IMG/VR virus record: IMGVR_UViG_3300034122_000266
Span: 1-27,102 of that record
DNA: 27,102 bases
Reading direction: 5' to 3' (one strand)
Source of the DNA: a virus
The notes under the pieces were generated by a model that saw only the letters and a program-made list of their open reading frames with translations, ran no database searches and was not told the DNA's origin. The position numbers were made by a program, and so were the translations under genes. Of the stretch, positions 1 through 7,343 are shown in pieces. How positions within the stretch are numbered: position 1 is the stretch's first letter; the number at the start of each line of letters is the position of its first letter.

Positions 1-2
1 CA

Positions 3-983
3 TTACAGAAGATTGATACTGCTGTAATGGAGTCTGGAAAGCAATTCAAGTTTGAAGGTGCTGCAGGAAACTTTGCATTTAGGATGTTTGGTACTACCGA
101 CATGACAAAGATGACCCCTCAGCAGATGGATTTGGTATTGCGTTATCAAAACGCTCCGACTCAAGCTGACCAAACTAAGATTGTCATTGATGCTCGTAAA
201 TTGCTTGAGGAAACTGGTGCAAATGTTCCTGTTCCGACATCTCGTGAGGCTATGATTGGACAGCCTCCTGTTCCAGTATCTGCTGCGCCTACTCAGGTTG
301 CTACAGCTCCAGCGGCTACCACTAGAGTTGCGCCAGTTAGCCCTGTAGCAGAGGCTAAACAGGTTGTAAAAGAATCAAATAAGCCAATCGTTGATGTTGG
401 TGGGACTCCATTAATTAAGCAACCTGATGCTGCTGTTCCTCCAAAAGCAAAGAAAGAGTTGTTGTTAAAACAGCCATCGACGGTAGCTTTGTCAAGTTAC
501 GCGCTTAAAAACGTCGTTGATGCTAGAGATGCTGCTCAGAAGCTACTTGATAATCCTGCTTACATTGATTCTTTGACTGGGTTAACTGCGCCATTAAGGG
601 TAAAGGTTCCTGACACAGATGCGTTTACGGCTAACCAGCTAGTGCAGAACCTACTTGGTCGTGCGTTTGTGAATGAACTTTCACAGATGAGAAATGCCTC
701 GCCTACTGGCGGTGCTGTAGGTAACGTAGCTGTTGCTGAAATGGATAGTTTGTCAAAGATTCAATCTTCATTAGTAGTTGGAATGAAAAAAGACGAACTA
801 ATAAAGCAGTTAAAGCAGTACATTAATGTTTCTAATCGTGCAATTAAGACGATTCCTAACGAATATGCTCGTACCTATGGCTATAGTGGTGAATTTGATG
901 ATTTGCTAAGGGGTACTGTCGTTGAGCAAAATGCTCCTGCTCAGACATTACCTGCTGGAGTCAAAGTGAGAAAGGTGCGCTAA
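3..983 (+). CDS. Phage virion-associated protein, 5'-truncated by window edge
   Basis: The reading frame is open from position 3 with no stop, so the gene very probably begins upstream of the window; the first in-frame ATG at 27 has no convincing ribosome site. The visible part is about 326 residues. The first third is helical with many Gln and Lys; a Pro/Ala/Val-rich linker follows (roughly residues 70-140 from the ATG) and then a second mixed helical part. No catalytic motif is visible. Its stop overlaps the start of the next gene (TAATG), and the pair precedes a tail-collar protein, so an internal or tail-associated virion protein is likely. That role is inferred from position only. Confidence 0.7.
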   Translation, partial: LQKIDTAVMESGKQFKFEGAAGNFAFRMFGTTDMTKMTPQQMDLVLRYQNAPTQADQTKIVIDARKLLEETGANVPVPTSREAMIGQPPVPVSAAPTQVATAPAATTRVAPVSPVAEAKQVVKESNKPIVDVGGTPLIKQPDAAVPPKAKKELLLKQPSTVALSSYALKNVVDARDAAQKLLDNPAYIDSLTGLTAPLRVKVPDTDAFTANQLVQNLLGRAFVNELSQMRNASPTGGAVGNVAVAEMDSLSKIQSSLVVGMKKDELIKQLKQYINVSNRAIKTIPNEYARTYGYSGEFDDLLRGTVVEQNAPAQTLPAGVKVRKVR

Positions 984-2521
984 TGCCTACCTATGAGATC
1001 ACCATTCCGGGTTCTGGAACATATCGAGTAGAGTCTGATCGTCAATTATCGGATGCAGAGGCTTATCAAGCTGCTGCGGCATCAGCACAGCCTAGAACCG
1101 CTGCTGAGGAACTGAAAAGAGGTGCTGGTATTGTTGCTAGGGGTGCTGCCCCTGTACTTACTGGTACTGCTGGTGGCTTTATGGTTGGTGGTGCGCCGGG
1201 AGCATTGGCAGGTGGTCTAGCGTTGCCTTTGGCTGAGGTTGGTACTCAGGCTGCTAACGTCCTATTACCTGAGAAATATCAGATTCCATCTCCAGTTAGT
1301 GCTGTAGAAAACCTGCTAACTCGTCTTGGCTTCCCTGTTCCTGAAACTACTGGTGAACGTGCGTTACAGGCTGGTGGTAGTGCCTTAACGAGTGTTGGTG
1401 GTCAATTAGGCGCATTGCCACAAGTTGCTAGAACGGCTCAGACAGAGCTAGGCCGTGGGTTGGCTACAGAGTTTGCTAAGGCTCCTACTCGTCAATTAGC
1501 TGCTGCTGCTCCTAGTGCTGCTGTTGGTCAGGGTGTAGGTGAGGTTACTGGTAGTCCTGTTGCTGGCATGGTTGCAGGCATGGGTACTGGTGCTGCGTTT
1601 GGTGTTGGTGCTAGGCAAACTACAGCCCCGACTAGAGGTGAATTAGCTGCTCAGGCTAGCAAGTCATTTGATGCTGCTCGTCAGGCTGGTATTTCGTTTG
1701 ATCCACAGAAATTCTCTGGCAATATGTTGAAGATTGCTGGTGATCTGCGTCAAGAGGGATATACCCCGACTGGATACCCAAAGATTGAGGCTGCTATCAA
1801 GGAATTGACTGCACCTACACCTAAAGACTTTACAGAACTTCAGGCATTACGGAAGATTATTCAAAACTCTCAGGCAAGTGCTGATGCTGCTGAAAGACGT
1901 TTAGCAACGATCCTGAAGGATAAGTTTGATGACTATATCCTTAACGCTCCACAATCTGACTTGGTAGGAACAAATACAAAGACTGGCGTAGCTGTTTGGA
2001 AGCAAGCTAGAGATCAGTACAACCGTCAGATGAAAGGTGAGATTTTTGAGCGTATGCTCGAAGATGCTCAGTTGGACGTTAGTAAGTTTACTCAGTCTGG
2101 TACTGAGAATTCCTTAGCTCAACAGTTACGTCAGTTGGCTAAGAATGACAAGAAGATGCGTCTATTTACTAAGGAAGAACAAGCCGCTATTCGTTCTGCC
2201 GCTAAAGGCTCAACGACTCAGAATATGCTCAAGTTCTACGGTAGATTCGCGCCTACAAGCTCAGTTGGTGGATTATTCGCTGGCGGTGCTACGGTTTATG
2301 AGCCTACGATTGGCCTACCGTTTACGGCTGGTGCTATAGCTTCTCGTTATGGTGCTACCAAGATGCGTGAGGGTTCAGTACAGAATTTAGCTGACATTAT
2401 GAGAGCAGGTCGTGGGGCTAATATCCCGCCTAACCTAGTTCCTGCTGTAACTGGGGCTAGAGGGCTATTAACGCCACTTAACGTAACTGAGGAAGAACTC
2501 AGAAACATTACTGGGATGTAA
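983..2521 (+). CDS. Large Ala/Gly-rich virion protein (possible ejected/internal protein)
   Basis: 512 residues, with its ATG overlapping the upstream stop. The N-terminus (MPTYEITIPGSGTYRVESD) resembles the short beta-strand tag at the start of many large phage internal or ejected proteins. Residues about 50-110 and 175-210 are rich in Gly, Ala and Val (GGFMVGG, GGAPGALAGGLALP) and could insert into membrane. Residues about 220-400 are helical and charged. A C-terminal Gly/Ala stretch (about 425-455) precedes a short polar tail. No lysozyme or transglycosylase active site is visible. Its place between another structural gene and the fibre gene fits a virion protein delivered with the DNA; this is inference. 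Confidence 0.65.
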   Translation: MPTYEITIPGSGTYRVESDRQLSDAEAYQAAAASAQPRTAAEELKRGAGIVARGAAPVLTGTAGGFMVGGAPGALAGGLALPLAEVGTQAANVLLPEKYQIPSPVSAVENLLTRLGFPVPETTGERALQAGGSALTSVGGQLGALPQVARTAQTELGRGLATEFAKAPTRQLAAAAPSAAVGQGVGEVTGSPVAGMVAGMGTGAAFGVGARQTTAPTRGELAAQASKSFDAARQAGISFDPQKFSGNMLKIAGDLRQEGYTPTGYPKIEAAIKELTAPTPKDFTELQALRKIIQNSQASADAAERRLATILKDKFDDYILNAPQSDLVGTNTKTGVAVWKQARDQYNRQMKGEIFERMLEDAQLDVSKFTQSGTENSLAQQLRQLAKNDKKMRLFTKEEQAAIRSAAKGSTTQNMLKFYGRFAPTSSVGGLFAGGATVYEPTIGLPFTAGAIASRYGATKMREGSVQNLADIMRAGRGANIPPNLVPAVTGARGLLTPLNVTEEELRNITGM

Positions 2522-2523
2522 TC

Positions 2524-3288
2524 ATGCCAAAGAACAAAGTTAGCGAATGGAGTGCTACAGCGGCTAATAACACCGACATTGGTGGGATTAACATTGCTGA
2601 AGGATGTGCGCCTAGTGGTATCAATAACGCTATCCGTGAGCTAATGGCTCAGGTTAAGGATATGCAAGCAGGTACTGATGCGGATAATTTTGCTGTTGGC
2701 GGTACTCTTTCTGTTACTGGGAATACAACACTATCAAGTACATTAACTGTTAATTCGTCTGTTGGAACTGCTAATCAGGTTCTATTGTCTAGGGGTGCTG
2801 GGTTGTCTCCTGAATGGGGAACTCTAAATCTATTTACGGCTGGCATGATTATCATGTGGTCAGGAACTATTGCCACAATTCCTAGTGGATGGGTACTTTG
2901 TGATGGTTCTAACAGCACTCCAGACTTGCGTAATCGTTTTATTATCGGTGCTAACGCTGACGATGGTGGTGCGGCTAAGACTAATGTAACTGGTTCAGCG
3001 ACTCAGACGGGCGGCTCTAAAGACGCTATCACCGTAAGCCATACACACACCGCATCATCAAGCCCACACCAACATTCATCTATTGGCTACAACAGTGCTG
3101 GAAATATCCCATACGGGACAAGTAGTGGACAGTCATCTATGGGTATGTGGTCTCCGCAAAATAATAGCACTACTCACGTTCTTACTAGTCCTACAACGGT
3201 TAGTGTGACAGTCGATAGTACAGGTTCATCAGGTACTAACGCTAACCTTGTACCATACTACGCACTCGCGTTTATTATGAAAACCTAA
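2524..3288 (+). CDS. Tail fibre protein with phage tail-collar domain
   Basis: 254 residues, starting 3 bases after the previous stop. The N-terminal 50 residues resemble the adaptor found in short phage fibres (NNTDIGGINIAEGC, INNAIRELMAQ). Residues about 60-95 are a Thr/Ser-rich beta-repeat segment. From about residue 107 comes a classic tail-collar signature (GMIIMWSG, IPSGWVLCDG, TPDLRNRFIIGA). It is followed by a His-rich stretch (SHTHTASSSPHQHS), as seen in metal-binding fibre tips, and an Asn/Ser-rich beta segment ending in YYALAFIMKT, the usual end of collar proteins. It should bind the host surface as a trimer at the tail. The fibre is short, so a second receptor-binding protein may lie outside the window. 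Confidence 0.88.
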   Translation: MPKNKVSEWSATAANNTDIGGINIAEGCAPSGINNAIRELMAQVKDMQAGTDADNFAVGGTLSVTGNTTLSSTLTVNSSVGTANQVLLSRGAGLSPEWGTLNLFTAGMIIMWSGTIATIPSGWVLCDGSNSTPDLRNRFIIGANADDGGAAKTNVTGSATQTGGSKDAITVSHTHTASSSPHQHSSIGYNSAGNIPYGTSSGQSSMGMWSPQNNSTTHVLTSPTTVSVTVDSTGSSGTNANLVPYYALAFIMKT

Positions 3289-3289
3289 C

Positions 3290-3568
3290 ATGGAAAACTT
3301 ATTCTCTCAAATCGTCGTTGGTATTGGTGGTCTAGGTGCAGGAGCATGGGCTATGTATCAGAAGATTCAGGCCGATAACCGTAACAATAAGTCTGCTGAG
3401 ATAACTGATGCTGCATGGCAACAGGTTATTGCTACCTTACGTGAAGAAGTCGAGCGTATGTCTGTCCGTCTAGCGGCTGTTGAAGAACAGAACCGTAAGT
3501 GCGAGGAACATAACGAAGAATTACGTCGTGAGTTGAGCGATATAAAGATGCGTCTCCATGTAGAGTGA
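3290..3568 (+). CDS. Small membrane-anchored coiled-coil protein
   Basis: 92 residues. An N-terminal hydrophobic, glycine-rich segment (residues about 5-23, IVVGIGGLGAGAWAMY) is followed by a highly charged helix (about 24-90) with heptad-like spacing, predicted as coiled coil. It begins 2 bases after the fibre gene stop and its stop overlaps the GTG start of the next gene. This layout (one membrane helix plus a long coil beside an endolysin) is common among phage lysis-region proteins, including holin partners and spanin-like proteins. No family is identified with certainty. Confidence 0.7.
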   Translation: MENLFSQIVVGIGGLGAGAWAMYQKIQADNRNNKSAEITDAAWQQVIATLREEVERMSVRLAAVEEQNRKCEEHNEELRRELSDIKMRLHVE

Positions 3569-4266
3569 TTGACCCGATAACCATTGCTGCGGCTTATAAA
3601 GCCTGTACGACAGCAATCGATCTCGCTAAAAAAGGCGTAGACCTTTACAAGCAGATTAAGAGTACCAGCGGAGATGTCAGCGACGTACTGAAAGACCTGA
3701 AAGAACAGTATCACAAGATTGTCGATCCTAGCCCTGAGCAGAAGAAGCAATATAACGAAGAAGTAAAAAGAGTTCAGGAAGTAGCCAAGGCTGTACCTGA
3801 TGATGTTCTTAGCGATATTTGGTCGAATCTAGGTACGTTTATCGACCAGTACGAGGCTCTGGTAAAGATTTATGTCCAGAGTGAAGCAGCGGCTAAAGAA
3901 GTCTATAGAGGAGATTTATCGTTAGGCCGTAGGGCATTAGAGAGGATCAGGCTGGAATCCAAACTTAACGAGATGTTGGCTCAGGTCAGGGAGCAGATGG
4001 TCTATAACACTCCACCAGAGTTAGGTTCTGTATGGGCAAGGTTTGAGAAGGCATGGGCTGACATCCAGAACGAGCAAGCAGATGCTCTGGCGATAGAGAC
4101 TAGAAAGATTCAAGCGGCTCGATGGCAACGAAGGCAACAGATAAATCGGGTAAAAAGTCAGCTGGCATGGATTGGGGCAGTCGTTCTTACAATTCTATGG
4201 GCAATAATGCTAATGGTTCTGATAGTAAGAAGCGAGACGATGAGAACATCCCTTGGACATTATTGA
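3565..4266 (+). CDS. Helical protein with C-terminal membrane segment
   Basis: 233 residues, with a GTG start overlapping the previous stop (GTGA). Residues 1-190 are almost entirely predicted helix and charged (KDLKEQYHKIVDPSPEQKKQ, SEAAAKEVYRGDLSLGRRAL). A basic stretch (RWQRRQQINRVKSQ) leads into one strong hydrophobic segment near residues 198-220 (LAWIGAVVLTILWAIMLMVL), so it is probably a tail-anchored inner-membrane protein. Its last 145 bases also encode the start of the next gene in another frame. I do not recognise a named family. Its place between fibre and endolysin suggests lysis or adsorption-related work. Confidence 0.72.
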   Translation: MIDPITIAAAYKACTTAIDLAKKGVDLYKQIKSTSGDVSDVLKDLKEQYHKIVDPSPEQKKQYNEEVKRVQEVAKAVPDDVLSDIWSNLGTFIDQYEALVKIYVQSEAAAKEVYRGDLSLGRRALERIRLESKLNEMLAQVREQMVYNTPPELGSVWARFEKAWADIQNEQADALAIETRKIQAARWQRRQQINRVKSQLAWIGAVVLTILWAIMLMVLIVRSETMRTSLGHY

Positions 4267-4427
4267 TTACTGTCATGGCGGTGTTATTAACTTTCTTTAT
4301 TGTAATGCCGATCATCGGATTTATGCTCTGGGACATGCACGTAGCGACTCAGGCTGCTGTCCATGAAGTCCGAAGAATGAAAGAGTTACGGCGAGACATA
4401 CTGTTAGAGAGGATGTATCGTGATTGA
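4122..4427 (+). CDS. Overprinted single-pass membrane protein
   Basis: 101 residues in a frame different from the upstream gene, overlapping it by up to 145 bases. Residues 1-43 are hydrophilic and low in order (Lys, Ser, Asn, Gly rich). Residues about 45-70 form a strong membrane helix (WTLLITVMAVLLTFFIVMPIIG), and the rest is a charged helix. Ribosome sites are weak at 4122, 4167 (MDWGSRSY) and 4197 (MGNNANG), so the exact start is uncertain; even the shortest version overlaps by about 70 bases. It overlaps the endolysin start by 8 bases. It is likely a small inner-membrane lysis-region protein, possibly a holin or antiholin. Confidence 0.62.
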   Translation: MATKATDKSGKKSAGMDWGSRSYNSMGNNANGSDSKKRDDENIPWTLLITVMAVLLTFFIVMPIIGFMLWDMHVATQAAVHEVRRMKELRRDILLERMYRD

Positions 4428-5058
4428 TCGTAAGGCTTGGAGAAAGTTTATCCCTCACTCAAAGTACCCGGATCAATGGTACGAGGCTTTGTTTGGCAAG
4501 CAACATGAACTCGGTGGGAAGTCGCTCCTAGAAGAATACGAAATAACGACTCCTAACCGTATAGCGGCTTTCCTAGCCCAATGTCACCATGAATCAGGTG
4601 GATTCGTGTGGCTAACGGAGAACCTGAACTACTCTGCTCAAGGTCTCCTTAAAGTCTTCCCTAAGTATTTCCAGACCGACTCACAGGCTAAGTCCTACGC
4701 TAAACAGCCGGATAAGATCGCTAACTACGTCTATGCGAATCGTATGGGTAACGGTGATGAGGCTAGTGGAGATGGGGCTAGATACAAAGGCCGAGGACTC
4801 ATTCAGCTAACGGGTAAGGACAATTACTTCTGGTTCGCTGCTAGCCTAGAGATGACTCCAGAAGAAGCCTCAGAGTACACCCAAAGTTTCGAAGGTGCTG
4901 CTCAGTCTGCTTGCTGGTTCTGGGAGACAAATAAGCTGAATAGATTCGCGGACGCTACAGACCTACGTGGTATGACTCGCGTGATTAACGGTGGTTACAA
5001 GGGCATGGAAGATCGGGAGATTCAGTATGCGAACGCTTTACGTCTTGTTCATTCTTAG
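4420..5058 (+). CDS. Endolysin, glycoside hydrolase family 19 (chitinase-like lysozyme)
   Basis: 212 residues with a GTG start. GH19 phage endolysins cleave the glycan strands of peptidoglycan. The signature is clear: FLAQCHHESGGF with the likely catalytic glutamate at residue 58, LTENLNYS with the second glutamate at 67, then GARYKGRGLIQLTGKDNY, typical of the substrate cleft. There is no signal peptide or membrane segment, so it needs a holin for release; holin-like genes lie on both sides. The expected length for single-domain phage GH19 enzymes is about 200 residues, which matches. It overlaps the upstream membrane gene by 8 bases and the downstream lipoprotein gene by 32. Confidence 0.93.
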   Translation: MIDRKAWRKFIPHSKYPDQWYEALFGKQHELGGKSLLEEYEITTPNRIAAFLAQCHHESGGFVWLTENLNYSAQGLLKVFPKYFQTDSQAKSYAKQPDKIANYVYANRMGNGDEASGDGARYKGRGLIQLTGKDNYFWFAASLEMTPEEASEYTQSFEGAAQSACWFWETNKLNRFADATDLRGMTRVINGGYKGMEDREIQYANALRLVHS

Positions 5059-5209
5059 TCTCGTAGGCTGTGAGGATAGGTTCCGTTATCCTTGCCAAGA
5101 TAACAAGAACTGGAATAAACCTGAGTGTCAGCGTCCTACCTGTGCTGTAACTGGGACTTGTCCTGACCAGCTAGTACCTGCTGCGGATTTTAAGCCGGAG
5201 GAAAAATGA
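5027..5209 (+). CDS. Small cysteine-containing lipoprotein
   Basis: 60 residues. I choose the ATG at 5027 because CGGGAGA lies just upstream and translation then begins directly with a signal peptide; a GTG at 4991 would add 12 residues of endolysin overlap. Residues 1-15 (MRTLYVLFILSLVGC) form a lipoprotein signal with lipobox LVGC, so the mature protein should be lipidated at Cys15. The mature part has five further cysteines spread through short Pro-rich segments (YPCQD, PECQRPTC, TGTCPDQL). From memory, this pattern recurs in aquatic phages beside lysis genes. It could act at the outer membrane in lysis or superinfection exclusion; this is unproven. Confidence 0.75.
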   Translation: MRTLYVLFILSLVGCEDRFRYPCQDNKNWNKPECQRPTCAVTGTCPDQLVPAADFKPEEK

Positions 5210-5622
5210 AGTGGACTCCTGACCAGATTGATTCTGTCATCAAGCTAGTTATCGGTACGACGTTCTGTGCTGTTCTGCTGATGATGTCTAGCCTAGCGAT
5301 GTATTCGGTAGTCTTTGTGACTCAGCCGATGAACGCTATTGCACCTGCGGATAAGCAGTTCTTTATGTTGCTCTCAGATATGTCTAAGTACATACTTGGG
5401 GCGTTAGCGACATTGCTTGCCATTAAAGGTAAGGATGGGGTTGCTAAATTGATCGATCCACCACCGGGAGTCTCTAAGGCGAGTGATTGGACTGATCCAC
5501 CTAAAGCACCACCACCGTCACCTACACAGGCTCCTGTACGCATGGAACCTAGCATTGCGCCTATTGTGGCGTATGATCCGAAAGCTAAACCTGAACAACC
5601 ACCCCACCCGGAGGTAGCATGA
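5206..5622 (+). CDS. Holin-like protein with two membrane segments
   Basis: 138 residues, ATG overlapping the lipoprotein stop (ATGA) with a strong GGAGGAAAA site. There are two hydrophobic segments: residues about 13-38 (LVIGTTFCAVLLMMSSLAMY) and about 57-69 (MSKYILGALATLLAI). A short charged stretch (KGKDG) and a long proline-rich tail (residues about 78-138, repeated PPP, PPK, PSP) follow. Size, topology and position immediately after an endolysin fit a holin that would open the inner membrane for the GH19 enzyme. The long proline-rich cytoplasmic tail is unusual for a small holin. Confidence 0.65.
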   Translation: MKWTPDQIDSVIKLVIGTTFCAVLLMMSSLAMYSVVFVTQPMNAIAPADKQFFMLLSDMSKYILGALATLLAIKGKDGVAKLIDPPPGVSKASDWTDPPKAPPPSPTQAPVRMEPSIAPIVAYDPKAKPEQPPHPEVA

Positions 5623-5801
5623 TTGCGTTACGTATGGCTGGAACTGTGTTTTTTAGTTTATTTCTTGTGTTTAACATTCACGCAGGAGAGACTAAAAAAG
5701 TCTGCAATGCCCAAAAAGATAAGAAGGGTAAAGAGGTTCAGGTATGTCGTGAGGTCAAGATACACAAGAAACTTGATGCCACGAAAGTACCGCCGAAATG
5801 A
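5619..5801 (+). CDS. Small secreted basic protein
   Basis: 60 residues, ATG overlapping the upstream stop, with a good ribosome site (CCGGAGGTAGC). Residues 1-22 form a signal peptide (MIALRMAGTVFFSLFLVFN) with a plausible AxA-like cut at IHAG. The mature part is about 37 residues, very lysine rich, with two cysteines (KVCNAQ and QVCREV) likely forming one disulfide in the periplasm. There is no lipobox. It sits between the holin-like and spanin genes, so a periplasmic part in the last steps of lysis is possible. No family is recognised. Confidence 0.62.
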   Translation: MIALRMAGTVFFSLFLVFNIHAGETKKVCNAQKDKKGKEVQVCREVKIHKKLDATKVPPK

Positions 5802-6256
5802 ACCCTTACGTCATCATTGGCGTTGTTTTCGCAATCGGTGCAGCCGGAGCCGGAGGCTTATACCAAGGTCACAAGCTAGGTAAGGCTGAGGTTCAACAGG
5901 CATGGGATAAAGAGAAGGCTGCACAATACGCAGAGTACGCCAAGGGACAAGAAGAAGCCCGTAGGAGAGAGCAAGAGCTACAGGCTAATGCGGATCAATT
6001 AAGGAGGGAAAAGGATGCGGAAATCAGGAACATTAACGCTAGGGCTACTGCTCTCTCTAACAGCTTGCAGCACCGTCAGTCCCGTTCCGAAGCAGATTCC
6101 CTGTCCAGTTCCTCCGGTGCTAGACAGGCATCCTGTAGTGGAAAAGAGCTTTACCGAGAGGATGGGCAATTTCTTGTCAGGATCGCTGGAGAGGCCGACG
6201 AACTCAGAACAGCCCTCAAGCAATGCTACACCCAGTACGAAGCCCTAAGAAAGTGA
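5798..6256 (+). CDS. Rz: Inner-membrane spanin (Rz-like)
   Basis: 152 residues. The N-terminal membrane anchor (residues about 4-21, YVIIGVVFAIGAAGAGGLY) is followed by a long charged, Gln/Ala/Glu-rich periplasmic helix (about 30-90) and a C-terminal helical segment. This is the standard layout of an i-spanin, which pairs with an outer-membrane lipoprotein to fuse the two membranes at the end of lysis. The partner o-spanin is encoded inside this gene in the +1 frame at 6015-6248, exactly as for lambda Rz/Rz1. The gene ends by overlapping the end of the leftward operon by 12 bases. Confidence 0.88.
   Translation: MNPYVIIGVVFAIGAAGAGGLYQGHKLGKAEVQQAWDKEKAAQYAEYAKGQEEARRREQELQANADQLRREKDAEIRNINARATALSNSLQHRQSRSEADSLSSSSGARQASCSGKELYREDGQFLVRIAGEADELRTALKQCYTQYEALRK
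6015..6248 (+). CDS. Rz1: Outer-membrane spanin lipoprotein (Rz1-like), embedded in Rz
   Basis: 77 residues encoded wholly inside the Rz-like gene in the +1 frame. A strong ribosome site (AAGGAGGGAAAAGG) sits right before the ATG. Residues 1-18 form a lipoprotein signal with lipobox LTAC, giving lipidation at Cys18. The mature protein is proline rich (PVPKQIPCPVPPVLDRHP), typical of o-spanins, and ends in a Ser/Asn/Pro tail. It should sit on the inner leaflet of the outer membrane and bind the C-terminus of the i-spanin. The embedded arrangement, lipobox and proline content together make the call firm. Confidence 0.9.
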   Translation: MRKSGTLTLGLLLSLTACSTVSPVPKQIPCPVPPVLDRHPVVEKSFTERMGNFLSGSLERPTNSEQPSSNATPSTKP

Positions 6257-6451
6257 CTCTGAGGCTTGCGTAGCGATCTCTGAAGCCGTTTTTATCATCT
6301 GGTCATAGGTCTGACCGCTACCCCTAGCAATTAAGCCTCCTAGAGCCGCTGCGAAGAAGATGCGCCAATCATCGTTGACTGGTACTCCCGTAACTTGTTC
6401 TGCCACAGGTTGCCACTTAGGATCATCAGGATTCTTTCTCGGTCTACCCAT
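6245..6451 (-). CDS. Small protein with AT-hook-like N-terminus
   Basis: 68 residues. The N-terminus MGRPRKNPDDP holds a GRPRK motif resembling an AT-hook minor-groove DNA binder, then a short linker. Residues about 27-66 form a helical part with a hydrophobic, Gly/Ala-rich segment (DDWRIFFAAALGGLIARGSG), too short and polar-flanked to be a confident membrane helix. It is the last gene of the leftward operon, and its stop overlaps the end of the convergent Rz-like gene by 12 bases, with no terminator visible between. Function unknown. Confidence 0.6.
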   Translation of the reverse strand: MGRPRKNPDDPKWQPVAEQVTGVPVNDDWRIFFAAALGGLIARGSGQTYDQMIKTASEIATQASESLS

Positions 6452-6647
6452 TACGTTCCCTTAGTTGTTTGACAATTCTATTAATGTGATTTACTGGTGT
6501 CGGTTTACCAGATAGGTTCCTGTAGATACTTGGGGATTTCTTCTCAATACAGGACTTGCAAATCCATCTGGTAGTGCCTTTAGTGGGTCTTGTTATGCCA
6601 CCGTTCTCATCCCTAGTGGCTTGGCAACTCGTACAAAATCTAGTCAT
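6444..6647 (-). CDS. Small zinc-ribbon protein
   Basis: 67 residues. Two cysteine pairs (FCTSC at residues 4-8 and ICKSC at 29-33) separated by a basic, Thr/Gly-rich loop make a treble-clef or zinc-ribbon fold likely. The C-terminal half is basic (KKSPSIYRN, NRIVKQLRERNG). It is in an ATGA overlap with the upstream gene and overlaps the downstream one by 8 bases, so it is translated as part of the leftward operon. Nucleic acid binding is plausible; no family is named. Confidence 0.6.
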   Translation of the reverse strand: MTRFCTSCQATRDENGGITRPTKGTTRWICKSCIEKKSPSIYRNLSGKPTPVNHINRIVKQLRERNG

Positions 6648-6838
6648 AGTCTACGTTGGCAAGTAAAGGCTTGGATGTCTACGCGAAATGCCCCTGCAAA
6701 CTTGCAATCAGAGGCTATCCGAGATTCTGTTTGAACCCCACCGATATACCAGCCGATAACGCAGAGGATGATGGCAACGATAGACTTAGCCCACCATTTA
6801 TTGACCATTTCGATTGCTTTAGTGATGTCATTTGTCAT
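6644..6838 (-). CDS. Small single-pass membrane protein
   Basis: 64 residues. An amphipathic N-terminus (TKAIEMVNKWWAK) leads into one membrane segment at residues about 17-34 (KSIVAIILCVIGWYIGGV), then a polar C-terminus with two cysteines (DCKFAG, FTCQRR). The AAGGAG site lies 12 bases before the ATG, inside the end of the MazG-like gene, so translation is probably coupled. The ATG overlaps that gene's end by 11 bases. Function unknown. Confidence 0.55.
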   Translation of the reverse strand: MTNDITKAIEMVNKWWAKSIVAIILCVIGWYIGGVQTESRIASDCKFAGAFRVDIQAFTCQRRL

Positions 6839-7136
6839 CTTTAACGAATACTCCTTCTTTGTTTAGGTAGCCTTTACGATCCTTAATCTGCTCGTAGGCT
6901 GACTGGAAGCATTGCTTTAGATCGACATCTTCAATAGCAGCAACCATAGTAAGGCATACAAGAACGTCCCCAAGTCCATCGATAATTGATTCACGGTCTC
7001 GCTTGGTAATCGCATCTGCTAACTCTCCCATTTCAGAAAAAGCCTTCAATAGCTGCGTCTTAGCGTCAGAGTTCTGAATAATCCCTCTGGCCTCACCCCA
7101 ACGTACCACTAACAGTTCGGTAGCCTCGTAGCTCAT
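6828..7136 (-). CDS. MazG-like nucleotide pyrophosphohydrolase
   Basis: 102 residues. It contains the all-alpha NTP pyrophosphatase pattern: EMGELADAI at residues 35-43 with metal-binding Glu35 and Glu38, then IIDGLGDVLVCL at 51-62 with Asp53 and Asp57. Enzymes of this family hydrolyse (d)NTPs to monophosphates plus pyrophosphate; phage versions are proposed to clean the nucleotide pool or lower alarmone signalling. Length is normal for single-domain members. It forms an ATGA overlap with the HTH regulator gene just upstream, so the two are translationally coupled. Confidence 0.8.
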   Translation of the reverse strand: MSYEATELLVVRWGEARGIIQNSDAKTQLLKAFSEMGELADAITKRDRESIIDGLGDVLVCLTMVAAIEDVDLKQCFQSAYEQIKDRKGYLNKEGVFVKDDK

Positions 7137-7324
7137 AGGAAACTCTCAATCTCAACGATAGGCATATTGAAAGCCTTGTGAATGGCGATCTTAGTCTCAG
7201 CCGACACCCCATTGTGACCGTTACGAATCTTGCTAATCGTAGGCATGGATACGCCTATTCTTAGGGCTAGTTGACGGTCGTTCTTGATCTTGTGCGTTTC
7301 TTTCAAATAGTCCAACAGTTTCAT
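7133..7324 (-). CDS. Cro/CI-like helix-turn-helix regulator
   Basis: 63 residues from the ATG at 7324, chosen because a strong CAGGAGAAAAA site precedes it; an upstream GTG at 7375 would add 17 polar residues and has no such site. Residues about 14-37 form an XRE-type helix-turn-helix (NDRQLALRIGVSMPTISKIR). The protein is DNA-binding domain only, without a dimerisation or cleavage domain, so it is closer to a Cro-type lytic switch protein than to a full CI repressor. No integrase is seen nearby. A palindrome in its leader (7344-7360) and one in the divergent region (9204-9223) are possible operators. Confidence 0.8.
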   Translation of the reverse strand: MKLLDYLKETHKIKNDRQLALRIGVSMPTISKIRNGHNGVSAETKIAIHKAFNMPIVEIESFL

Positions 7325-7343
7325 TTTTTCTCCTGAGTTAGTA

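Noticed and set aside
5623-5883. 86-residue plus-strand Arg-rich frame
   Set aside because: Overlaps the secreted protein and Rz starts, which have better starts; Arg-rich composition is typical of a shadow frame.
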